From positions 1 to 64,000 of the forward strand of contig JBMNOZ010000008.1 of assembly GCA_050943335.1 (NCBI GenBank): a stretch of 64,000 bases of DNA. Direction: 5' to 3'. The notes under the pieces were generated by a model, which did not search any database, was not told where the DNA came from, and worked only from the letters and a program-made list of their open reading frames with translations. Numbering within the stretch: position 1 is the first letter of the stretch; the number at the start of each line of letters is the position of its first letter. Made by a program: the position numbers and the translations under genes. This DNA comes from JBMNOZ01 sp050943335 (lineage in GTDB: Bacteria; Bacillota; Desulfitobacteriia; Desulfitobacteriales; Syntrophobotulaceae). This document shows positions 57,337-64,000 of this stretch, one piece after another.

Positions 57337-60300
57337 GTGCTTGATGTTAATAACTTTGAGAGAATGCGTATCGGTTTGGCTTCTCCAGATATGATTCGCA
57401 ATTGGTCATTTGGAGAGGTGAAAAAACCGGAAACCATTAACTATCGGACTTTAAAACCGGAAAGAGATGGATTGTTTTGCGAAAAAATATTTGGTCCAAC
57501 TCGTGACTGGGAATGCCATTGCGGGAAATACAAAAGAGTTCGTTATAAAGGAATTATTTGTGATCGCTGCGGAGTAGAAGTAACGAGATCTAAAGTCCGT
57601 AGGGAGAGAATGGGGCATATCGAATTAGCGGCTCCAGTATCCCATATTTGGTATTTTAAGGGTATTCCAAGTCGGATGGGGCTCTTGCTCGATATGTCAC
57701 CCCGTTCTTTAGAAAAGGTGCTCTATTTTGTTTCTTATATTGTGATCGATCCCGGAGAGACCTCCTTAATGAAAAAGCAACTCTTAACCGAGACCGAGTA
57801 TCGCGAGGCTAGAGATAAATACGGTAATGATTTTAAAGCCGGCATGGGAGCGGAAGCGATAAAAGAACTCTTATGTGAGATCGATCTTAATAAGCTGAAC
57901 GAGGAACTTAGAACGGAATTAAAAGAAGTTTCCGGCCAGCGCAAAATTCGGGCGATAAGAAGACTTGAAGTAGCCGAAGCTTTTAAAAAGTCAGGTAATA
58001 AACCAGAATGGATGATCCTTGACACTATACCTGTTATTCCGCCAGAACTTAGGCCCATGGTTCAGCTTGACGGAGGAAGATTTGCAACTTCGGACTTAAA
58101 TGACCTTTATCGGCGGGTAATAAATAGGAACAATAGGCTAAAGAAATTATTAGATCTCGGCGCGCCGGATATTATTGTGCGCAATGAGAAAAGAATGCTG
58201 CAGGAAGCGGTCGACGCCTTGATTGATAATGGACGCCGTGGACGTCCAGTGACGGGACCGGGTAATAGGCCGTTAAAGTCTTTAAGTGATATGCTCAAAG
58301 GAAAACAGGGACGTTTTCGTCAGAACTTACTTGGAAAACGGGTTGATTACTCCGGACGTTCTGTTATTGTGGTCGGCCCGACCTTGAAACTTTCCCAATG
58401 CGGTCTTCCGAAAGAAATGGCCTTAGAATTGTTCAAACCCTTTGTGATGAAAAACCTTGTTAATGAGGGTTTTGCCCATAATATAAAAAGTGCTAAAAGA
58501 ATGGTAGAAAGGGTTCGTCCGGAAGTCTGGGATGTCTTAGAAAAAGTTATTTCGGAGCACCCCGTGCTTCTAAACCGAGCTCCAACACTTCACCGGCTGG
58601 GTATCCAAGCTTTTGAGCCGGTCCTGGTGGAGGGTAAGGCTTTGCAGATCCACCCTTTAGTCTGCACAGCCTATAATGCGGACTTCGACGGGGACCAAAT
58701 GGCGGTTCACGTTCCTTTATCTGCGGAAGCACAAGCCGAGGCCCGGTTGCTAATGCTCTCTTCGCACAATATTCTTAACCCCAAAGATGGGCTTCCAGTT
58801 GCCTCGCCGACAAAAGATATGGTTTTGGGTTGTTATTACCTTACTATGGAAAAACCCGGGGCTAAAGGTGAGGGCAAGATATTTAAAGATATTAACGAAG
58901 CAATTTTAGCCTATCATTTAAAGGTAATCGATCTCCAGGCGATAGTTAAAGTTAGAAAAGATGGTAAACTCATCGAGACTACAGCCGGTCGCTTAATCCT
59001 AAACACCGTTATTCCCGAAGAAGTTGGTTTTATAAATGAAACGGTGAATAAAAAAACTTTGGATCGAATTGTCGCTCAAACTTACAGGCTTTGCGGATAT
59101 AATAAAACGGCAAAACTATTGGACGGTGTAAAAAATCTAGGCTTTAGATTTTCTACCCAGGCGGGAGTGACGGTCGGCATTGAGGATATTCAAATCCCAG
59201 AGGCCAAAAAAGAGATTCTCTCTGAAGCGGATGTTAATGTTACGAAAACTGAGCAACAATACCGCCGCGGTCTCATAACGGACGAGGAGCGCAAAGCCTT
59301 AGTTATTGAAATTTGGACCAAAGCAAATGATGCGGTCACAAAAGCTTTAATGGATTCCTTGGAAAGATTTAATCCCCTCTATATGATGGCTAATTCGGGA
59401 GCCCGAGGAAATATTCAGCAGCTTCGTCAATTGGCTGGAATGCGGGGTCTAATGGCTGATCCTTCCGGGCGGACAATCGAGCTCCCCATTAAAGCTAACT
59501 TCCGAGAAGGGTTAACTGTTTTGGAGTATTTTATATCATCACACGGGGCAAGGAAAGGCTTGGCTGACACAGCTCTAAGAACTGCTGATTCAGGGTACTT
59601 GACCAGAAGATTAGTCGATGTTTCCCAGGACGTTATTGTTCGCGAGGACGACTGCCAAGTGGATCACGGGATTGTTGTGGAGGATATAAAAGAAGGCAGT
59701 GAAATGATCGAGAAATTAGAAGAACGTCTGGTGGGGAGATTCCCGGTCCGGGAGATTTTGCATCCCGAAACCAAAGAAGTTTTAGCAACGCCGGATAAGG
59801 AAATTGACGAAGAACAAGCAAAAATAATCTCCGACTTATTTGAGGAAGTAGAAATAAGGTCAGTCCTAGCTTGCAAGACGCGTTACGGAGTTTGTAAAAA
59901 GTGTTACGGCCGTAACCTGGCTACCGGTCGTCTAGTTGAGATTGGAGAAGCCGTCGGAATTATCGCTGCTCAATCCATCGGGGAGCCGGGAACCCAGCTT
60001 ACTATGCGGACTTTCCATACCGGAGGAGTTGCTGGGGACGATATTACTCAGGGACTGCCCAGGGTGGAGGAGCTGTTTGAAGCCCGGAAACCAAAAGGGC
60101 AAGCCGTTATATCCGAAATAGCTGGCACGGTAAGTATTAAGGAGACCAAGGGGCGCCGGGAGATTGAGGTACGTGGGGAAAATGGCGAGGTTGAAACTTA
60201 TATAGTACCCTTCGGTTCCCGCCTCAGAGTTAGTGAGGGGCAGGTCATCTCCGCCGGAGATGAACTTACCGAAGGAAGCGTCAACCCTCATGACACTTTG

Positions 60301-60801
60301 AAAATTAAAGGTATAACCGGGGTTCAAGTTTACCTCCTTCGGGAAGTACAGCGGGTCTATCGCTTACAGGGAGTGGACATCAACGATAAGCATATTGAAG
60401 TTATGGTCAGACAGATGCTGAGAAAAGTAAAAGTAGAAGATGCTGGGGATACTGAACTTCTACCAGGGGGCTTAATAGATGTCTTTGAATTTGAAGAAGA
60501 AAATGAACGGGTTCTGGCTGAAGGGGGAAAACCTGCAGTGGCCCGTCCGGTGCTGCTCGGCATTACCAAGGCTTCTCTAGCTACAGACTCTTTCCTCTCA
60601 GCGGCTTCTTTCCAAGAAACTACACGCGTGCTTACTGAAGCGGCCATTAAAGGGAAAGTCGATCCTCTCATCGGCCTTAAGGAAAATGTCATTATTGGCA
60701 AACTTATTCCAGCCGGAACAGGAATGTCAAGGTATCGTTCACTGAAAGTATATGAAAACTTAGCCGGGGATGAAGAATATGCTGATGTGACAAGCGAGTA
60801 G
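57337..60801 (+). CDS. rpoC: DNA-directed RNA polymerase beta' subunit
   Basis: 1154 residues from GTG 57337, following AAAGGAGAGG; an earlier GTG at 57319 overlaps that site. N-terminal zinc finger CHCGKYKRVRYKGIICDRCG, catalytic NADFDGDQMAVH (three Mg-binding Asp), the bridge/trigger region LRTADSGYLTRRLVDVSQD, and the second zinc site CKTRYGVCKKCYG. Core RNA polymerase subunit; intact. Confidence 0.98.
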   Translation: MLDVNNFERMRIGLASPDMIRNWSFGEVKKPETINYRTLKPERDGLFCEKIFGPTRDWECHCGKYKRVRYKGIICDRCGVEVTRSKVRRERMGHIELAAPVSHIWYFKGIPSRMGLLLDMSPRSLEKVLYFVSYIVIDPGETSLMKKQLLTETEYREARDKYGNDFKAGMGAEAIKELLCEIDLNKLNEELRTELKEVSGQRKIRAIRRLEVAEAFKKSGNKPEWMILDTIPVIPPELRPMVQLDGGRFATSDLNDLYRRVINRNNRLKKLLDLGAPDIIVRNEKRMLQEAVDALIDNGRRGRPVTGPGNRPLKSLSDMLKGKQGRFRQNLLGKRVDYSGRSVIVVGPTLKLSQCGLPKEMALELFKPFVMKNLVNEGFAHNIKSAKRMVERVRPEVWDVLEKVISEHPVLLNRAPTLHRLGIQAFEPVLVEGKALQIHPLVCTAYNADFDGDQMAVHVPLSAEAQAEARLLMLSSHNILNPKDGLPVASPTKDMVLGCYYLTMEKPGAKGEGKIFKDINEAILAYHLKVIDLQAIVKVRKDGKLIETTAGRLILNTVIPEEVGFINETVNKKTLDRIVAQTYRLCGYNKTAKLLDGVKNLGFRFSTQAGVTVGIEDIQIPEAKKEILSEADVNVTKTEQQYRRGLITDEERKALVIEIWTKANDAVTKALMDSLERFNPLYMMANSGARGNIQQLRQLAGMRGLMADPSGRTIELPIKANFREGLTVLEYFISSHGARKGLADTALRTADSGYLTRRLVDVSQDVIVREDDCQVDHGIVVEDIKEGSEMIEKLEERLVGRFPVREILHPETKEVLATPDKEIDEEQAKIISDLFEEVEIRSVLACKTRYGVCKKCYGRNLATGRLVEIGEAVGIIAAQSIGEPGTQLTMRTFHTGGVAGDDITQGLPRVEELFEARKPKGQAVISEIAGTVSIKETKGRREIEVRGENGEVETYIVPFGSRLRVSEGQVISAGDELTEGSVNPHDTLKIKGITGVQVYLLREVQRVYRLQGVDINDKHIEVMVRQMLRKVKVEDAGDTELLPGGLIDVFEFEEENERVLAEGGKPAVARPVLLGITKASLATDSFLSAASFQETTRVLTEAAIKGKVDPLIGLKENVIIGKLIPAGTGMSRYRSLKVYENLAGDEEYADVTSE

Positions 60802-60833
60802 AAAACAACCTTGGCTTGCCCGTTAGGGGTTGC

Positions 60834-60866
60834 GCATTAGAATAAGCTGACAGCTTGTTCTAATGC
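60834..60866. repeat. 16-bp inverted repeat upstream of the L7Ae-rpsL promoter
   Basis: GCATTAGAATAAGCTG (60834-60849) and CAGCTTGTTCTAATGC (60851-60866), one wobble, one-base spacer. Ends exactly at the -35 box. It may terminate rpoBC transcripts or act as an operator. Confidence 0.65.
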
Positions 60867-60895
60867 TTGACACTCCTATACACTGCTGTTAAAAT
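60867..60895 (+). promoter_or_regulatory. SigA-type promoter for the L7Ae-rpsL-rpsG-fusA operon
   Basis: TTGACA (60867-60872), 17 bases, TAAAAT (60890-60895). Confidence 0.75.
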
Positions 60896-60937
60896 AATGT
60901 AGTCTGATTTTGGAATAGAGGAGGAAAGCATTGTAAA

Positions 60938-61189
60938 ATGCTTGATGATTCTATAAAAAAGGCCGCAAAAATAGTTGTGGGCCTTAAACAAACTCTTAGG
61001 GCTTTGGAAAATGATGAAGTTCAGAGAATATATTTTGCTAAGGACGCTGATGCCCTGCTTATAAAACCAGTTTTAGAACTTGCGAATTCCAAACAGGTAG
61101 AGATTTATGAAGTTCAGAGCATGAGTGAATTAGGCCGGGCCTGCGGCATAAAAGTCGGGGCTTCTGTGGCGGCCATTCTCGAGTTCTGA
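60938..61189 (+). CDS. Ribosomal L7Ae/L30e-family protein (YbxF-like)
   Basis: 83 residues. ALENDEVQRIYFAKDADALLI and the C-terminal SELGRACGIKVGASVAAIL match the small L7Ae family encoded before rpsL in Firmicutes (YbxF/RplGB), which binds RNA kink-turns. Its ribosomal or regulatory role is not well defined. AGGAGGAAAGCATTGTAAA precedes the ATG with a long spacer. Confidence 0.92.
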   Translation: MLDDSIKKAAKIVVGLKQTLRALENDEVQRIYFAKDADALLIKPVLELANSKQVEIYEVQSMSELGRACGIKVGASVAAILEF

Positions 61190-61233
61190 TTAGTCTGTTT
61201 TGTTATTCAATGTATGAGAAAGGAGGTGCGGTT

Positions 61234-61653
61234 ATGCCAACAATTAACCAGCTTATTCGCAAAGGAAGAAAGAAGGTTACCAAGAAAACAAGTTCTCCTG
61301 CTTTGCAGTGGGGATATAACGCTCTTAAGCGCAGGGATTATCCTTCGGGCGGATCTCCTCAGAAAAGAGGGGTATGTACCAGGGTTTATACCACAACTCC
61401 GAAGAAGCCTAATTCGGCGTTGAGAAAAGTAGCCCGTGTACGTCTCACCAACGGTATTGAAGTGACAACTTACATTCCCGGCATTGGACATAATCTCCAA
61501 GAACACTCCGTTGTTCTGGTGCGCGGGGGTAGGGTTAAGGATCTTCCGGGTGTGCGTTATCATATTGTACGGGGTGCCCTGGATATAAGTGGTGTACAGG
61601 ACAGAGGTCAGGCCCGTTCTAAATACGGAACAAAAGCACCTAAGAAGAAATAA
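61234..61653 (+). CDS. rpsL: 30S ribosomal protein S12
   Basis: 139 residues from ATG 61234 (AAAGGAGG upstream). PTINQLIRKGRKKV, TTTPKKPNSALRKVARV (streptomycin-site lysines in wild-type form), YIPGIGHNLQEHSVVLVRGG and DLPGVRYHIVRGALD. Decoding-centre protein. The opposite strand also carries a long open frame, which is a shadow. Confidence 0.98.
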   Translation: MPTINQLIRKGRKKVTKKTSSPALQWGYNALKRRDYPSGGSPQKRGVCTRVYTTTPKKPNSALRKVARVRLTNGIEVTTYIPGIGHNLQEHSVVLVRGGRVKDLPGVRYHIVRGALDISGVQDRGQARSKYGTKAPKKK

Positions 61654-61738
61654 ATTAAATTTGTGTATCAATAATATTTTTTAGGAAAATCTATCAAAAA
61701 GACAAGTGGACAGCCTGGAACAGAAAGGAGGGACGGGG

Positions 61739-62209
61739 TTGCCGAGAAAAGGATATGTAGAAAAAAGAGAGATCCTTCCGGATCCCATCTATAAAAATAA
61801 AGTTGTAACTAAATTTATTAATCAGATTATGCTGGATGGGAAAAAAGGCGTCGCCGAAGCTAATTGTTATGGCGCTTTTAAAATCATTGAAGAGAAAACC
61901 GGGAAAGACCCTATCGAGGTTTTTGAGACGGCCTTGAAAAATGTAATGCCGGTCCTGGAAGTTAAAGCTCGTAGGGTAGGCGGTGCCAACTATCAAGTTC
62001 CGGTTGAAGTTCGCCCTGAGCGTCGTCAAACGCTCGGTATTCGTTGGATCGTAGATTATGCTCGTAAACGTGGAGAAAAAACCATGAAGGAAAGATTGGC
62101 GGGCGAACTAATGGACGCCGCTAATAATACAGGCGGTGCTTACAAAAGGAAAGAGGATACCCATAAAATGGCTGAAGCAAACAGGGCTTTCGCCCATTAT
62201 CGTTGGTAG
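61739..62209 (+). CDS. rpsG: 30S ribosomal protein S7
   Basis: 156 residues from TTG 61739 after AAAGGAGGG, giving (M)PRKGYVEKREILPDPIY. KFINQIMLDGKKGVAE, RVGGANYQVPVEVRPERR and KMAEANRAFAHYRW are diagnostic. Organises the 30S head. Followed by fusA 69 bases later. Confidence 0.98.
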   Translation: MPRKGYVEKREILPDPIYKNKVVTKFINQIMLDGKKGVAEANCYGAFKIIEEKTGKDPIEVFETALKNVMPVLEVKARRVGGANYQVPVEVRPERRQTLGIRWIVDYARKRGEKTMKERLAGELMDAANNTGGAYKRKEDTHKMAEANRAFAHYRW

Positions 62210-62278
62210 TCATTGAGTTTGCCGTCTTATGGGGATTGGTTTTGAGTTTATTTTTCTGGAGAGAAAGGCTGATAATTA

Positions 62279-64000
62279 GTGGCAAGGGAAATCCCTTTGG
62301 AGAAAACTAGAAATATTGGAATTATGGCGCACATTGATGCCGGTAAGACAACGACGACAGAACGCATTTTGTTTTATACCGGCCGGGTTCATAAAATGGG
62401 TGAAACTCATGACGGAGCAGCAACCATGGACTGGATGATTCAGGAGCAGGAGCGAGGGATTACTATCACTTCGGCGGCGACGACTTGTCAATGGGCTAAT
62501 CACAATATAAACATTATTGATACACCCGGGCACGTTGATTTCACTGTCGAAGTAGAACGTTCTTTGCGCATCCTAGACGGAGCTGTTGCCGTGTTTTGTT
62601 CCGTAGCTGGTGTAGAACCTCAATCGGAAACGGTATGGCGGCAGGCTGACAAATATTCTGTTCCGAGAATTGCTTATATTAATAAAATGGACCGGGTAGG
62701 GGCAGATTTTTTCCGTGCAGTTTCCATGATTTCCGAGCGTTTGGGAGCGAACCCTATTCCTGTTCAAATTCCGATTGGAGTCGAGGAAAACTTCCAAGGG
62801 ATGATAGATTTAGTAACCATGGAAGCAAAAATTTATACTGATGATTTAGGAAATGTTAGCGAGACAAAGAATGTTCCCGAGGATATGCTTTCCCTTGCTG
62901 AGGAATATCGCGATAAACTCCTTGAGGCCGTGGCCGAAGTAGATGAAGAACTAATGCTTAAGTATCTCGAGGGTGAAGAAATTTCAGTTCAAGAATTAAA
63001 ACGCGCTATTCGCAAGGGAACAATTGGATTGCGGTTTATTCCTGTCCTTTGTGGATCTTCCTTTAAAAACAAAGGTATTCAGCCTTTACTTGATGCTATT
63101 GTGGATTACATGCCTTCTCCTTTGGAAGTACCGGCCATAACTGGGATAAATCCGGAAACTAAAGAAGAAGAGACCAGAGCTTCCGATGATAATATTCCTT
63201 TTTCAGCTCTGGCGTTTAAAATAATGACCGATCCCTACGTGGGAAAACTCACTTTTTTCCGAGTTTACTCTGGTTCCCTTACTACAGGTTCTTATATTTT
63301 TAACTCCACTAAGGGTAAAAAAGAACGGATCGGCAGGATTCTAAAAATGCATGCCAATCACCGGGAAGATGTCTCTGAAATCAGGGCCGGTGACATTGCT
63401 GCGGCCGTAGGCATTAAAGATGTTAGCACTGGAGATACTTTGTGCGACGAAAACGCGAAGATTATTTTAGAAGCCATGCAATTCCCTGAGCCTGTTATTC
63501 ATATCGCTATCGAGCCTCAAACTAAGGCTGATCAGGAAAAACTCAGTGATTCCCTGGCAAAATTGGCGGAAGAAGATCCAACCTTTAAAATGCATACGGA
63601 CAATGAAACCGGACAGACAATTATCTCCGGAATGGGTGAGCTCCACTTAGAGGTAATTGTGGATAGACTTAAAAGAGAGTTTAAAGTGGGTTGCAATGTG
63701 GGGCGGCCACAGGTTGCCTATAAAGAGACCATTCGCCGGACAGTTAGAGCTGAAGGTAAGTATGTACGTCAATCCGGCGGCCGTGGTCAGTATGGTCATT
63801 GCTTCGTTGAGTTCGAACCCTTGGATCTTAGTTTGGGATTTGTATTTGAAAGTAAAATAGTCGGTGGAGTAATCCCGAAGGAATACATCCCTCCTATTGA
63901 AGCTGGAATTCAAGAAGGTTTACAAAACGGCATTTTGGCCGGCTATCCCATGCTAGGGGTCAAAGCCACAGTTTATGACGGTTCATACCACGATGTTGAT
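62279..64000 (+). CDS. fusA: Elongation factor G (C-terminus beyond the window)
   Basis: GTG start at 62279 with GAGAGAAAGG upstream; 574 codons are visible and open to the window edge. G1 loop AHIDAGKTTTTERI, G2 region RGITITSAATTC, DTPGHVDFTVEVERSL and NKMDRVGADF (G4) are all present. Domains II and III follow, with GELHLEVIVDRLKREF and GRGQYGH in domain IV. The GTPase translocates tRNA-mRNA. Last visible gene of the str operon; tuf probably follows outside. Confidence 0.98.
   Translation, partial: MAREIPLEKTRNIGIMAHIDAGKTTTTERILFYTGRVHKMGETHDGAATMDWMIQEQERGITITSAATTCQWANHNINIIDTPGHVDFTVEVERSLRILDGAVAVFCSVAGVEPQSETVWRQADKYSVPRIAYINKMDRVGADFFRAVSMISERLGANPIPVQIPIGVEENFQGMIDLVTMEAKIYTDDLGNVSETKNVPEDMLSLAEEYRDKLLEAVAEVDEELMLKYLEGEEISVQELKRAIRKGTIGLRFIPVLCGSSFKNKGIQPLLDAIVDYMPSPLEVPAITGINPETKEEETRASDDNIPFSALAFKIMTDPYVGKLTFFRVYSGSLTTGSYIFNSTKGKKERIGRILKMHANHREDVSEIRAGDIAAAVGIKDVSTGDTLCDENAKIILEAMQFPEPVIHIAIEPQTKADQEKLSDSLAKLAEEDPTFKMHTDNETGQTIISGMGELHLEVIVDRLKREFKVGCNVGRPQVAYKETIRRTVRAEGKYVRQSGGRGQYGHCFVEFEPLDLSLGFVFESKIVGGVIPKEYIPPIEAGIQEGLQNGILAGYPMLGVKATVYDGSYHDVD

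Noticed and set aside
61207..61671. 154-codon open frame on the minus strand opposite rpsL
   Set aside because: It is a shadow of S12; no ribosome site, and the plus-strand protein is certain.

Overview
The window reads as a chromosomal segment from a spore-forming, anaerobic, low-to-mid GC Firmicute, most likely Peptococcaceae/Desulfitobacteriaceae (Desulfitobacterium, Dehalobacter or Desulfosporosinus-like; inferred from gene order and protein character, not from a search). The pointers are the ctsR-mcsA-mcsB-clpC-radA block, followed by PIN/TRAM-ispD-ispF-gltX-cysS-mrnC-sigH and then the rpmG-secE-nusG-L11-L1-L10-L12-rpoBC-S12-S7-EF-G cluster. Rubrerythrin, desulfoferrodoxin, two Fe-S old-yellow-enzyme reductases, a spore protein Tlp and a corrinoid salvage locus fit the same picture.

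1-9.5 kb is a patchwork accessory region. It starts with the tail of an arsenate reductase, then an Asn-rich protein, an ECF sigma/anti-sigma pair, decayed pieces of a subtilisin-like protease and an IS200/IS605-type element, a Fic protein, an AAA ATPase with a perfect 18-bp operator-like palindrome, glycerol kinase, sfsA and a lytic transglycosylase. 9.7-27 kb holds metabolic and stress genes: two flavin/Fe-S reductases (one frameshifted), an FMN reductase, a soluble CZB chemoreceptor, DegV, a macrodomain protein, an MBL hydrolase, a polar amino-acid ABC transporter with an apparently permuted binding protein, a solo HTH-methyltransferase, a PerR-like controlled rubrerythrin/desulfoferrodoxin pair, a Nudix hydrolase and a tail-anchored acidic protein.

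27.2-42.6 kb is the conserved CtsR regulon followed by isoprenoid, aminoacyl-tRNA synthetase, folate and RNA modification genes and sigH. Three tRNAs follow. A 7-kb island then separates the tRNAs from rpmG. It contains small genes, a HepT remnant, tlp, and a cobalamin riboswitch driving btuF-btuC-btuD(fusion)-cbiZ, which should import and remodel corrinoids. 50-64 kb is the ribosomal/RNA polymerase supercluster, running off the window inside fusA.

The most unusual signal is a dispersed promoter-like element found four times (about 2.9, 4.55, 7.6 and 43.2 kb). Each copy has TGTAAC or TGTTAC, exactly 17 bases, then CGTG or CGTT, followed by a conserved TTAATTATAGAAGG-like stretch. This is the architecture of an ECF sigma promoter. 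The copies precede the ECF sigma operon itself, the Fic gene, and two tiny single-pass membrane protein genes that ordinary ORF cut-offs miss. Together they look like a small ECF regulon of membrane peptides plus a Fic AMPylase-type enzyme.
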